Below, one piece after another: positions 1-11,200 of a stretch of 64,000 bases of DNA. Under the pieces are notes generated by a model that saw nothing but the letters and a program-made list of their open reading frames with translations, ran no database searches and was not told where the DNA came from. The translations under genes were made by a program, and so were the position numbers. The stretch is from contig NZ_VJYI01000005.1 in the NCBI RefSeq assembly GCF_008065375.1, forward strand, positions 434,001-498,000, read 5' to 3'. The DNA is from Nonomuraea sp. SYSU D8015 (lineage in GTDB: Bacteria; Actinomycetota; Actinomycetes; Streptosporangiales; Streptosporangiaceae). Position 1 is the stretch's first letter. Every line of letters starts with the position of its first letter.

Positions 1-2
1 CG

Positions 3-320
3 GGCGAGGACACCATGGTGTTCGACCGGTTCTGGCGGGCGGACCCGTCGCGGGCGCGGACCATCGGCGGCACCGGGCTCGGGCTGGCGATCTCACGCGA
101 GGACGCCACCCTGCACGGCGGCTGGCTGCAGGCCTGGGGGCAGCCGGGTGAGGGCTCGCAGTTCAGGCTGACGCTGCCCAGGACGGCCGGCGCCGACCTG
201 AAGGGGTCGCCGCTGCCGCTGGTGCCGCCGGAGATCGAGATGCGGCGCACGTGGCGCGGGACCATGACCCCCGTGCTGCTGCCCGCCACCGGGGACGGGG
301 CGGCTCATGACGAGGACTAG
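3..320 (+). CDS. mtrB: Sensor histidine kinase MtrB, C-terminal fragment
   Basis: This is the 3' end of a histidine kinase whose start lies outside the window. The visible part is the end of the HATPase domain, with the G2-type GGTGLGLAIS motif and a following LHGGWLQAWG stretch typical of MtrB. The tail after the ATPase domain is about 45 residues. Its stop overlaps the start of lpqB by 14 bp, as expected for the conserved mtrA-mtrB-lpqB operon. MtrB is a membrane kinase of the MtrAB system, which in actinobacteria links cell-wall and division status to gene expression; LpqB is known to modulate it. Identity rests on the motif and the neighbour. Confidence 0.92.
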   Translation, partial: GEDTMVFDRFWRADPSRARTIGGTGLGLAISREDATLHGGWLQAWGQPGEGSQFRLTLPRTAGADLKGSPLPLVPPEIEMRRTWRGTMTPVLLPATGDGAAHDED

Positions 321-2046
321 CCGGCTCCGGGCGGTCGCCGCGATCGCGGCCGCCCTGATCTGGGCGATCTCGGGCTGCACGGTGATCCCGGTGACCGGTC
401 CGTACGCCGTCAAGGACCAGGCCGGCGGCGGCGACCCGCTGAGCAAGCCGTTCCAGCGGATGATCGCGACCAGGCCGCAACCCACCTGGAGCGCCGAGCA
501 GACCGTCAGGGGACTGCAGGCCGCCATGGCGGCCTACGCCGACGACCCGAAGGTCCTGCCCCAATACCTGACCCCCGAGGCGCTGCGGAACTGGACGCCG
601 TCCGGGGCGGTCACGGTGCTCGACGACCAGTGGACGTTCGACATGGGCGACTACGACGGCACGGAGCCCGTGGTGACGATCACGCTCAAGGCCAAGCTGG
701 TGGGCCGCATCGAAGAGGACGACACCTACGTCCCCCAGTCCGGTGGCTGGGAGCGGCCCTTCCAACTGGTCAAGGTGGAGGGCGGCGGCTACCGGGTGCG
801 GAGCCTGCCCACCGACGGGCTCGTCCTCACCAGGTCCGACGTGGACCGCGCGTACCGGGCGACCAAGCTCTACTACCTCAGCAGCCGTACGCCGGACCGG
901 CTCGTCGTGGACAACGTGCGCCTGCGGCTGAAGCCCACGGAGACGTACGCGAAGATCGTCCTCGAGCGCCTGCTCAAGGACCCGACCGCTGCCCTGAAGG
1001 GCGCGGCGACCACGAGCTTCCCACCCGGCACCAAGATCGAATCGGTCAGGTCGGGCGAGGACGAGCGGGTGGTGATCACCCTGTCCGGCTCGTTCGACCC
1101 CCTTGACCTGAGCCTCCAGCACGCCCTCATGGCGCAGATCAGGTACAGCCTCAACAACAACGACGTCGCCAAGGGACGCGACATCGACGTCATGGTCGAC
1201 GGGGAGCTGTACACCAACTACCGGCCCAACTCCGACCAGAGCTGGCTGGACAACGGCGTCAACACCGCCTACTACGTCAGCAGGGGCGCGGTCCACGTCA
1301 TGACCAAGGAAGGACCCGGCCGCGCCGTGCAGGGACCGGCCGGTCAGCCGCGCCCGGGCTACTCCGACTTCGCCATGTCCAAGGACGGCGCGCTCATCGC
1401 CGCCAAGACCTCCACCGGCATCTCCGTGGCCGGGCTCACCCAGGAGGGGCAGTGGCAGGAGGTCATCCAGGGCGCTCCCGCCGACCTGACCGCGCCGTCG
1501 TGGCACCGGGACGGCTCGCTGTGGGCGTTCGACCGGAAGAACAAGGTCGTGCTGCGGTACGACCCGGCCAGCGGGCGCGGGCCCGAGCGGGTCTCCGCAC
1601 CCGAACTGAAGGGCTGGGACGTCACCAACCTGCGCATCGCCAGGGACGGCGTGCGGGTGGTGGTGACCACCAGCAAGAACGCCGTCCAACTCGGGGCGCT
1701 GACGGACGTCGGCGGGCTCAAGCTGGGCAACGTCCGGGTGCTGGCGGGGATCGACTCGAAGGACACGATCCAGGACGTGGCATGGCGGGATGACGAGCAC
1801 CTGCTGCTGCTGGTCAGCGGCAAGGCCGGGCAGACGCTGAACGAGATCGACATCGGGGACGGGGAGATCACCGAGATCCCGCTGAAGGATCCGCTCTGGT
1901 CGGTGGCGGCGTTGAACGAACGGGTCCTGGCGGAGGCCGAAGGGGAGAAGGGCAAGGGGCACAAGGTCATCGAGCTCAACCCGGACCAGACCTGGACCGC
2001 CAAGATCGACTCCGACGCCGGCGGCCCCCTCTTCCCCCTCGGCTGA
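307..2046 (+). CDS. lpqB: LpqB lipoprotein (GerMN + beta-propeller)
   Basis: A 579-residue exported lipoprotein. The N-terminus has basic residues, a hydrophobic stretch and a lipobox ISGC, with the acylated Cys at about residue 24. Residues about 200-290 match a GerMN domain (LERLLKDP, then a hydrophobic FDPLDLSLQHALMAQIRYSL segment). The C-terminal half (about 330-579) reads as the LpqB beta-propeller. It overlaps mtrB by 14 bp, so the two are probably translationally coupled. In mycobacteria LpqB interacts with the MtrB sensor and affects MtrA phosphorylation. Length and order are normal. Confidence 0.95.
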   Translation: MTRTSRLRAVAAIAAALIWAISGCTVIPVTGPYAVKDQAGGGDPLSKPFQRMIATRPQPTWSAEQTVRGLQAAMAAYADDPKVLPQYLTPEALRNWTPSGAVTVLDDQWTFDMGDYDGTEPVVTITLKAKLVGRIEEDDTYVPQSGGWERPFQLVKVEGGGYRVRSLPTDGLVLTRSDVDRAYRATKLYYLSSRTPDRLVVDNVRLRLKPTETYAKIVLERLLKDPTAALKGAATTSFPPGTKIESVRSGEDERVVITLSGSFDPLDLSLQHALMAQIRYSLNNNDVAKGRDIDVMVDGELYTNYRPNSDQSWLDNGVNTAYYVSRGAVHVMTKEGPGRAVQGPAGQPRPGYSDFAMSKDGALIAAKTSTGISVAGLTQEGQWQEVIQGAPADLTAPSWHRDGSLWAFDRKNKVVLRYDPASGRGPERVSAPELKGWDVTNLRIARDGVRVVVTTSKNAVQLGALTDVGGLKLGNVRVLAGIDSKDTIQDVAWRDDEHLLLLVSGKAGQTLNEIDIGDGEITEIPLKDPLWSVAALNERVLAEAEGEKGKGHKVIELNPDQTWTAKIDSDAGGPLFPLG

Positions 2047-2061
2047 CCCCTCGACTCCTCG

Positions 2062-2250
2062 CCCGGCCACCGTCTCGGCCGGCCACCGCTTGGGTCGGCG
2101 CCACCGCTTGGGTCGGCCCCACCGCTTGGGCCGGCCACCGTCTCGGCCGGTCATCGCCTGGGCCGGTCATCGCCTGGGCCGATCGTCGGCCTGGGCCAGC
2201 CCGACGTCTCGGGGAGCCGACGTCTCGGGGGAGCCGACGTCTCGGTCTGC
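2062..2250. repeat. Degenerate GC-rich tandem repeats between lpqB and comF
   Basis: The roughly 330 bp between lpqB and comF hold a chain of imperfect 16-20 bp units. One type resembles GCCACCGCTTGGGTCGGC, another CGGTCATCGCCTGGGC, and at the end there are three copies of GAGCCGACGTCTCGGGG-like units. No open frame here shows the codon bias of its neighbours. The repeats probably arose by slippage; no function is evident. Confidence 0.75.
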
Positions 2251-2376
2251 CGCCTGTGCCGCCCGCCACCTGTGCTCGGTCCGCGCCCGCATGGTCGCCG
2301 GGCGGACGGGGACGTACAAGCCAGGTGGCGTGCAGGGCCTGCGCTGGGGCCGGAGGCGGCAGGGGCGGAACTGTCG

Positions 2377-3084
2377 GTGGTGGGCGGCATTCTGGGGCGC
2401 GTGCTGAGCGCCGTACTCGACCTGGTCCTCCCGCAGACGTGCGCGGCGTGCCGTGCCAAGGGCGCGCGTTGCTGCGCGCGCTGCGTGGCCGAGCTGACCG
2501 CCCATCCGGCCAGGCGGCTGCCCAGACCGAGGCTGCCCGGCATGCCGGACTGCTGGTCGGCGAGTCCGTACGAAGGGGCGGTACGCAAGGTGATCCTGGC
2601 GTATAAGGAGCGGGGCGCGGTGGCGCTGGCGGGCGTGCTGGCCGAGGCCCTCGCCTACACGGCCGTCATGGCGATCGGCGGCACCGGCGCGCGGTGGGCG
2701 GCCCGGGGGTTCGCGGTCGTGCCCGTGCCCAGCCGGCGGGCGAGCGTGAGCGCGCGGGGACACGATCCGATCGGCCGCCTGGCGGTGCTGGCGGCACGCC
2801 GCCTGCGGGCGTACGGACTGCCGGCCGAGCCCTGGGCGGCGCTGAGGCAGACCAGGCGGGTGGCCGACCAAGCGGGCCTGAGCTCCGCCGAGAGGGCCGC
2901 CAACCTCGCCGGGTCCCTCCGGGTCGCGGAGGGCGCGAAAGGCCCTCCAGTGGCCTCTGTGCTGCTCGTGGACGACATCGTCACGACGGGGGCCACCCTT
3001 TTGGAAGCTTCCAGAGCTCTGCGGTCGGCGGGGTGGAGCGTTCCCCTGGCGGTGACTGTCGCGGCGACACGCCGAAGATCTTGA
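2377..3084 (+). CDS. comF: ComF family phosphoribosyltransferase-like protein
   Basis: ComF-like protein with an N-terminal zinc-ribbon-like cysteine cluster (QTCAACRAKGARCCARC) and a C-terminal type I phosphoribosyltransferase fold with the PRPP-binding loop VLLVDDIVTTGATL. ComF proteins are needed for natural transformation in some bacteria; in actinobacteria their role is unclear. An upstream reading-frame extension (to 2272) falls in the repeat tract and is not credible. I chose the tandem GTG codons at 2377/2380, preceded by GGGGCGGA. It follows lpqB, as in related genomes. Confidence 0.85.
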   Translation: MVGGILGRVLSAVLDLVLPQTCAACRAKGARCCARCVAELTAHPARRLPRPRLPGMPDCWSASPYEGAVRKVILAYKERGAVALAGVLAEALAYTAVMAIGGTGARWAARGFAVVPVPSRRASVSARGHDPIGRLAVLAARRLRAYGLPAEPWAALRQTRRVADQAGLSSAERAANLAGSLRVAEGAKGPPVASVLLVDDIVTTGATLLEASRALRSAGWSVPLAVTVAATRRRS

Positions 3085-3512
3085 AAAGGATTACGGTGAC
3101 GGTCAGTAAAGAAAGATCCAAAACTTCACCCTCACCCGGAGGTCACATGTCACTTCCTTGGGGGCGCGGTGGGGCAGCTCCGTCGAAGGGAGGCCCCCAC
3201 GCATAAGGCTTGCCGATCGGTTAACTAGGGCATCGAGCAGCGCCCGCCACGCCTGCGGAAATCACGGAAAGTGATCCTTTGGTCCAACCCTTGGCTGACA
3301 TTCGCCCAGGATGCGGATAGCGTTCTGACATGGCACCCGTTCGGGTCCGTGGTTGCGCAGGGTCGGGGTCCCCGGCTCTGCTAGCCGATGCCAGCCGCAG
3401 GCAAAACGGTCCACGTAAGGCGACTCTTTGTCGACCGATCACGGTGCGGCTTAGGGGTAAGTCCTGCCTTCCCGAGGGGCCAGATGCCCCTCGTCAGAAG
3501 AGAAGGGCAGTA
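3085..3512. other. Gene-free stretch before the small ORF and hpf
   Basis: About 430 bp with lower GC than the neighbouring genes and no credible long gene. A weak promoter-like pair can be drawn near 3290-3330, but I cannot defend it. It is probably the promoter/leader region of the hpf transcript. GTAAC/GTGAC-like words occur here and further on near 3620 without regular spacing. Confidence 0.4.
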
Positions 3513-3692
3513 GTGGCGACAGAGCTGCGAAATCCTCAGCAGGCGGATGTGGGGTCGAAGACCAGGTCGGCCGGACGGGTGCCACTCGGGTTCCCGGTGA
3601 CCGTGAGTCGGAAGAGGGTAACGGTGACAGAAAGGCAGACAGAAGACCCCGCCCGGCATGCACGTCGTCGGGCGCTCTTGCTCAGTCGTTAG
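3513..3692 (+). CDS. Possible small protein upstream of hpf
   Basis: A 59-codon frame starting with GTG, preceded by AGAAGGGCAG, and ending 19 bp before the hpf start. The product is basic and Arg-rich, with no cysteines, no membrane segment and no motif I recognise. Its placement fits a leader or small co-transcribed gene, but GC-rich DNA makes chance frames common and codon bias is only moderate. It could equally be untranslated leader of hpf. Confidence 0.3.
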   Translation: MATELRNPQQADVGSKTRSAGRVPLGFPVTVSRKRVTVTERQTEDPARHARRRALLLSR

Positions 3693-3711
3693 ACGGAAGG
3701 GGGGCTGTTGC

Positions 3712-4380
3712 ATGGACATCATCGTCAAGGGCCGGCACACCGGAGTGAGTGACCGGTTCCGCGACCACGTGACGACCAAGCTGGCCAGGATCGAACGTCT
3801 GGACAACAAACTCATCCGAGTCGATGTGGAGGTGTCGAAAGAACGCAATCCGCGTCTCGCCGATCAGCGGGAGCGCGTCGAGCTCACCATTCACTCCCGA
3901 GGACCGGCCATCCGCGCCGAGGCCTCGGCCGACGACCGATTCACAGCCCTCGACATAGCCCTCGACAAGCTGGAAGGCCGACTCAGGCGGCTGGCCGACC
4001 GGCGCAAGGTCCACCACGGAAGCCACTGCCCGCCCTCGGTGGCGGAGATCACCGCGACGCTCCCCGACGCAGCCGGCCTGGCGCCGAAGAAGGAGCCCGC
4101 CGTCCCGGAGCAGGCCGAGCCCGACGAGGACGAGCTGCATCAGAAGAGCGACAAGCTCTACGACGACATCGTCCCCATCGAGATGGACGGCGAGGGGCCG
4201 CTCGTCGTGCGGGAGAAGTTCCACAGAGCGGAACCCATGACCATCGACCAGGCCCTGCTCGAGATGGAGCTGGTCGGACACGACTTCTACCTGTTCCGTG
4301 ACAAGGAGAGCGGCCAGCCGAGCGTCGTCTACAACAGACGCGGGTACAACTACGGCGTGTTGCGGCTCGTAGAGCCCTGA
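3712..4380 (+). CDS. hpf: Long-form ribosome hibernation promoting factor
   Basis: A 222-residue ribosome-associated protein. The N-terminal about 100 residues form the S30AE/HPF domain (MDIIVKGRHTGVSDRF...), which binds the 30S decoding region. An acidic linker (about 125-160) leads to the C-terminal HPF dimerisation domain, ending DKESGQPSVVYNRRGYNYGV. Long-form HPF makes 100S ribosome dimers and protects ribosomes in dormancy. I chose the ATG at 3712 because GGAAGGGGGG lies just upstream; an in-frame extension to 3658 lacks such a site. Lying between comF and secA is conserved in actinobacteria. Confidence 0.95.
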   Translation: MDIIVKGRHTGVSDRFRDHVTTKLARIERLDNKLIRVDVEVSKERNPRLADQRERVELTIHSRGPAIRAEASADDRFTALDIALDKLEGRLRRLADRRKVHHGSHCPPSVAEITATLPDAAGLAPKKEPAVPEQAEPDEDELHQKSDKLYDDIVPIEMDGEGPLVVREKFHRAEPMTIDQALLEMELVGHDFYLFRDKESGQPSVVYNRRGYNYGVLRLVEP

Positions 4381-4475
4381 TCGCGCGCTAAAAGATCTTC
4401 TCGACCACCCGAGAACCGCGGCATACATGCCATCATTGCGGTTCAACGGCTCTGGCCCCCCGACGAGGAGGAGAC

Positions 4476-4628
4476 GTGAGCGAGCTCAGTCAGGTTCAGA
4501 TGGGCGAGCGAAGCGAGGGATGCGCAGTCGCGAGGCGGATGAAGGAGGCCTCGTGAGCGAGCGAAGCGAGCGAACCATCAGACGCAGCAGCTTGCTCACG
4601 AGGCCGACGAAGGAGGCCTCGTGAGCGA
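4476..4628. repeat. Triplicated GTGAGCGAG leader repeats before the response regulator
   Basis: Three copies of a GTGAGCGAG word occur at about 4476, 4553 and 4621; the last is the start of the regulator gene. The 4541-4561 and 4609-4628 copies share a longer block that includes GAAGGAGGCCTCGTGAGCGAG-like sequence, so both the ribosome binding site and the start codon are duplicated. Around them lies the GAGCGAAGCGAGCGA motif. The frame opened by the middle copy (4553-4624, 23 codons) stops inside the true start codon (GTGA). Confidence 0.7.
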
Positions 4629-5319
4629 GTCTGGCGAGGCCCGCACGCCGGCGAGCGAGCCGATCCGTGTGCTGATCGTTGACGATCACGAGCTGATCAG
4701 GCGCAGCCTGGCGTTGGCGCTGGCCGCTGAGCCTGACATCGAGGTGGTCGGTGAGGCGAGCGACGGGCAGGAGGCGGTCGAACTGGCCGATCGCCTCATG
4801 CCTGACGTCGCGCTCATGGACGTGCGCATGCCGCGGCAGGACGGGATCGAGGCGACGAAGGGCATCAAGGCCTCCGTCCCCAGCACCCGCATCATCATGC
4901 TGACGGTGAGCGACGAGGAAGAAGACCTCTTCGAGGCCATCAAGGCAGGAGCGACCGGCTACCTGCTCAAGGACGTCCAGATCAACGACGTGCCCGCTGC
5001 GGTGCGGGGCGTTCACGAAGGCCAGTCGTTAATCAACCCGGCCATGGCCGCCAAGCTCATCAGCGAGTTCGCGAACATGAGCCGCAAGGAGGCCGAACGC
5101 CCGCCCCAGCTGCCGGTGCCCCGGCTGACGGACCGTGAGATGGAGGTCCTGCGGTTGGTGGCCAAGGGCATGAACAACCGCGAGATCGCCAAGCAGCTGT
5201 TCATCTCCGAGAACACCGTGAAGAACCACGTCCGGAACATTCTCGACAAGCTGCAGCTGCACTCGCGGATGGAGGCCGTCGTGTACGCGGTGCGGGAGCG
5301 GATGCTGGAGATCACCTAG
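4621..5319 (+). CDS. NarL/FixJ-family response regulator
   Basis: A 232-residue response regulator. The receiver domain has acidic residues D21-D22, the phospho-acceptor aspartate at about D67 (LMDVRMP), a conserved T95 and K117 (YLLKD). The C-terminal LuxR-type HTH reads LTDREMEVLRLVAKG...SENTVKNHVRNIL. No histidine kinase gene is adjacent, so it is an orphan regulator here. The GTG start follows AAGGAGG at close spacing. Its place between hpf and secA is common in Streptosporangiales-type genomes. The target genes cannot be read from the sequence. Confidence 0.92.
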   Translation: MSESGEARTPASEPIRVLIVDDHELIRRSLALALAAEPDIEVVGEASDGQEAVELADRLMPDVALMDVRMPRQDGIEATKGIKASVPSTRIIMLTVSDEEEDLFEAIKAGATGYLLKDVQINDVPAAVRGVHEGQSLINPAMAAKLISEFANMSRKEAERPPQLPVPRLTDREMEVLRLVAKGMNNREIAKQLFISENTVKNHVRNILDKLQLHSRMEAVVYAVRERMLEIT

Positions 5320-5325
5320 CAGGGG

Positions 5326-5353
5326 TAGCCCGCTGGAGATGTCCGGCGGGCTA
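5326..5353. terminator. Hairpin between convergent regulator and Uma2 genes
   Basis: Arms TAGCCCGCTGG and CCGGCGGGCTA pair over 11 bp with one G-T position around a six-base loop. It lies 6 bp after the regulator stop and overlaps the stop codon of the convergent Uma2 gene. There is no T-run, so termination in either direction is inferred from position. Confidence 0.6.
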
Positions 5354-5959
5354 TGGGCGCAGCCGCTCCCACTCGAGACGGATCCGGATCGGTCCCTCAG
5401 CAAGGGTCCCCGAGCCGGGCTCGAGGAGGGAGACGAGCCGATAGCCGGCGATTCCGTGATCCAGCGCGAGGATCTCGATGCTGGAGACTCCCTGATCGTC
5501 CAATCTGACGATCCAATACCAGGGGATCCCGGCGGCGGCATATTCGGCGCGCTTGCCGACGGTGTCTACTCTGCCGGTGCCTGAGACGACCTCCACGACA
5601 AGCAGCACCAGGTGTGCCGGAAGGGGGTTCTCCTCTTCCGGCGCACAGCGGAACAGGGCCGCATCGGGCCGTCGGATCTGCGCGCGCGGTAGCTCCCAGA
5701 GCAGAACGTCGAAGTCCATGTTGGCTTCGAGGCGCTCTTCGTGTTCGGCGCCGTGTCGCACGGTGGCAAGCTCAAGCATGTTGGTCAGGTGTCGAGCAAC
5801 CTTCTGGTGCAGCCTTGACGGCGGTTCGCACCGAATCGCCTGGCCGTCCACAACCTCGACTTGGCGGCAGAACTCCTCGGGGAGTCGTTTCCAGACATCC
5901 ACCGTGATGGGCTCCGGCTGAACCCCTGCCTTCTGCACCCAGTCGAAGATCTCCGACAT
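5351..5959 (-). CDS. Uma2 family (DUF820) PD-(D/E)XK nuclease-like protein
   Basis: A 202-residue protein of the Uma2/DUF820 family, which has a restriction-endonuclease-like fold and is often multicopy in actinobacteria and cyanobacteria. Visible family features are RRPDAALF (catalytic Asp), LVVEVVS (Glu strand) and KRAEYAAAGIPWYWIV with the conserved Lys. The active-site set D-ExV-K seems complete. The biological role of the family is not established. It converges on the response regulator across a hairpin. Confidence 0.85.
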   Translation of the reverse strand: MSEIFDWVQKAGVQPEPITVDVWKRLPEEFCRQVEVVDGQAIRCEPPSRLHQKVARHLTNMLELATVRHGAEHEERLEANMDFDVLLWELPRAQIRRPDAALFRCAPEEENPLPAHLVLLVVEVVSGTGRVDTVGKRAEYAAAGIPWYWIVRLDDQGVSSIEILALDHGIAGYRLVSLLEPGSGTLAEGPIRIRLEWERLRP

Positions 5960-5986
5960 GACGCCCTTCCGAATGCGGGATTGTGC

Positions 5987-7186
5987 TTACCTCGCCGTAC
6001 TGGCCCTGTTGAGGATCGGCACGAGCTCCGGGGGGTCGGCGCGTTCGACGCGTACCGCGTCGCAGCCCACCCACTCGGCCGCCGACCACAGGGCGTCCGC
6101 TAACGCGTCGGCCCACTTGGCGGGGGAGAGGCCGGGCTCCAGGCTGAGCTGCCTGGCCACCAGCGTGGTGCCCTCGCGGGCCGGGTCGACGCGGCCGATC
6201 AGACGGCCGGCGGCCAGCACCGGCATCGTGAAGTAGCCGTGCACCCGCTTCTGCTTGGGAACGTAGAGCTCCAGGGTGTATGTGAAGCCGAAGATCCGCT
6301 CGGTGCGGCCGCGGTGCCAGATGAGCGAGTCGAACGGCGACACCAGCGTCGTGCGGTGGCGGCCGCGTGGCTCCGACTCCAGCGCCGCGGGATCCGCCCA
6401 GGCGTTGGCCTGGCCCTTCTTGCCCGGCCAGCCCTGGACCGTCACCGGCACCAGGCCCGCCGCGCCGCTGAGCAGCACCTCGTCGAGTATCGCCGCGTGG
6501 CGGCCCTTGAGGCGCAGGAAGTCGATCAGGTCCGTCCTGTTGGCCACGCCCAGGGAACGCCCGGCGATGCCGGCCAGCCGGACGATGCACTCCTCGTCGG
6601 ACAGGTCCTCGGCCATGAGGTCGGCGGGGACCACACGCTCGGCCAGGTCATAGACGCGGCGCCAGCCGACGCGGCGGCTGCAGACCAGCTCGCCGATGTC
6701 CAGCAGCCACTCCAGGCCGATCTTGGAGTCCGACCAGTCCCACCACGGGCCGCCGTTCTTGGCACCGCCCACGTCGGAGGTCATCAGTGGGCCCGACTCG
6801 CGCACCTGCTCCAGGAGCTTGTCCACGTTGTCGGGGACCTCGTGCCAGCGGAACTTCCGGTCCCGGAAGGCGCGGCGCCGGAAAGAGTAGAGAGGCCAGT
6901 GCTCGATGGGCAGGATGCAGGCGGCGTGGCACCAGTATTCGAAGCTCTGGGCGGGGTTGTGCCAGTAGGCACGCTCCACCTTGGCCCGGCCCACCGCGCC
7001 CAGGCGGGCGTATGCGACGAGCTCGTGGGAGCGGGCGAGCACCGAGATCGTGTCGAGCTGCACGGCGCCCAGCCTGCGCAGCATGGCGTGCACCCCGCCC
7101 TTGCGCGCGTCGGCGCCGATCAGACCTTGCGAGCGCAGGACGATCCGGCGTGCGTCGTCGGCCGTCAGGTCGGTCGAACCGGTCAT
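5987..7186 (-). CDS. YcaQ-like winged-helix DNA glycosylase
   Basis: A 399-residue protein of the HTH_42/YcaQ (AlkX) family. The N-terminal winged-helix part contains LGAVQLDTISVLARSHELVAYARLG, the family's diagnostic block. In E. coli and Streptomyces, members unhook DNA interstrand crosslinks; Streptomyces AlkZ protects against azinomycin. I chose the ATG at 7186 since the upstream extension runs into repeat DNA. It is 27 bp upstream of, and codirectional with, the Uma2 gene. Whether it repairs crosslinks or has another substrate cannot be told from the sequence. Confidence 0.85.
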   Translation of the reverse strand: MTGSTDLTADDARRIVLRSQGLIGADARKGGVHAMLRRLGAVQLDTISVLARSHELVAYARLGAVGRAKVERAYWHNPAQSFEYWCHAACILPIEHWPLYSFRRRAFRDRKFRWHEVPDNVDKLLEQVRESGPLMTSDVGGAKNGGPWWDWSDSKIGLEWLLDIGELVCSRRVGWRRVYDLAERVVPADLMAEDLSDEECIVRLAGIAGRSLGVANRTDLIDFLRLKGRHAAILDEVLLSGAAGLVPVTVQGWPGKKGQANAWADPAALESEPRGRHRTTLVSPFDSLIWHRGRTERIFGFTYTLELYVPKQKRVHGYFTMPVLAAGRLIGRVDPAREGTTLVARQLSLEPGLSPAKWADALADALWSAAEWVGCDAVRVERADPPELVPILNRASTAR

Positions 7187-7860
7187 GTGCGCGTCTCTAT
7201 AGGGCGATGCATGCGAGCAATTTAGCGCCGGGCACCGACAAAACCCGGCCCCGCAAGACCTTCCCCCGGCCCTGACGCCGCTGACTCGCCAGCGATGCCA
7301 GCCCGATGGCACCGGCCCCGCGACGGTGTGGGGTCTGCGATGGCGTAGGCCCTCGGACGCTGCCGGCCGATGCCGCCGATCGGCCAACGTCGCCAGCGCG
7401 CCCCGACGGCGCTGGCTGCTGATGGCGCTGGCGCGACGGCGGCGCCAAGTCCTCGATGGCGTCGGGCTTGCGGTGGTGCTTGGCTTGCGGTGGTGCTTGG
7501 CTTGCGGTGGTCCTGGCCTGCGGTGGTGCTGGGCCTGCGATGGCATCGGCCTCTGCTGCTGTCGACGCCGTCGACCGGCCCGGCCTGCTGTGCTGGCCTG
7601 CGTGCTGCGCTGGCCTGCCTACGGTGCTGGCCCGCCTACAGCGCTTCCGGCTGCCGGCGACGAGTTGCCAGCAGTGCTCGGGTTCCGGTGTTCGCTCGTC
7701 AACCGCGCTGTGCCGAGGGGGCGGCTCCCAACGGCGCTGGTGCAGGGGAAGGGGGGCGATGGGTGCTGCCGCAGTCGGGCGCCGTCGTGCCGATCGTGAT
7801 GGGCGGGCACGGAAAAGGCGGGCAGCCGATGGGGTCGGTGCCCGCCTGTGGCGACTGGGT
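7187..7860. repeat. Gene-free 670-bp stretch with 16-17 bp tandem repeats
   Basis: No frame shows convincing codon bias. The clearest repeats are at 7467-7545: four consecutive units close to CTTGCGGTGGTGCTTGG (17, 17, 16 and 17 bp) with progressive divergence. Flanking DNA from about 7300 to 7640 has looser variants such as CGGCCTGCTGTGCTGGCCTG. The stretch separates the YcaQ gene from a small membrane protein gene. Confidence 0.7.
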
Positions 7861-8121
7861 TCAGCGGTGATCTTCGGCGCGCATGCCCGCCCGGGGCGCG
7901 TCGATCACGACGTCGCTGTAGATGTCGAAGACAAGGGCCAGGATGGCGCCCACGACGAACACCCCGACGCCGATCCAGATGAGCGTCCAGCTGGCCGCGG
8001 TGAGCCCGAAGCCGGCCACGGTGAATCCGGCCACCATGACCGTCACCGCCAGCCACGATGACGCGCGCCCGCCGTGGCTGCCGAGATTCTCCGTCTGCTC
8101 CGACTTCTTCCCCTCAACCAT
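7861..8121 (-). CDS. HGxxPAAW-type small membrane protein
   Basis: An 86-residue protein with a hydrophilic N-terminus carrying HGGRASSW, which matches the HGxxPAAW signature of a small actinobacterial membrane family. Two hydrophobic helices follow (about residues 23-45 and 47-68). The ATG is preceded by a good AAGGAAGG site. It is transcribed divergently from secA. Function is unknown; the family is recognised only by its motif and topology. Confidence 0.75.
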   Translation of the reverse strand: MVEGKKSEQTENLGSHGGRASSWLAVTVMVAGFTVAGFGLTAASWTLIWIGVGVFVVGAILALVFDIYSDVVIDAPRAGMRAEDHR

Positions 8122-8262
8122 GACAAATCCTTCCTTTGCCGGTTATCCGCTATTGAGTGCGGGCCGGCGCTCAACCGGCATACCCTCTGCCTTACGCCCA
8201 TTCTCCCAGACCCATACCGCGCCCTCGTCGGCACGGTGGCTGTGTCTGGTTGCGGAAGCGCC

Positions 8263-8268
8263 TACGAT
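8263..8268 (+). promoter_or_regulatory. Candidate -10 element for secA
   Basis: TACGAT fits the actinobacterial TANNNT -10 hexamer about 80 bp upstream of the secA start. No good -35 is visible at 17-18 bp, so this is tentative. Confidence 0.3.
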
Positions 8269-8345
8269 GGCATCGGGGAAGTTTGTCTCGGCCTCTCCAT
8301 CCTGGCGACGCCGCCGGGGTAGACCTGCGAGGAGCTTTACATAAA

Positions 8346-11135
<2,790 letters not shown>

Positions 11136-11154
11136 GCTGATAGCGGAAGCAACG

Positions 11155-11196
11155 CCGAAAAGGCCTCCACCCCGTAAGAGGTGGAGGCCTTTTCGG
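11155..11196. terminator. Strong bidirectional terminator after secA
   Basis: Perfect 17-bp arms CCGAAAAGGCCTCCACC and GGTGGAGGCCTTTTCGG flank an eight-base loop. The T-run CCTTTT serves secA on the plus strand, and the symmetric A-run gives a T-run for the convergent gene ending at 11201. Confidence 0.93.
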
Positions 11197-11200
11197 TGGG

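Noticed and set aside
3600..3640. GTAAC/GTGAC words before hpf as MtrA or GlnR boxes
   Set aside because: The spacing does not fit the 11-bp repeat expected for such sites.
4398..4415. TTCTCG-N6-CGAGAA hairpin after hpf as a terminator
   Set aside because: The stem is only 6 bp and there is no T-run, so it is too weak to call.
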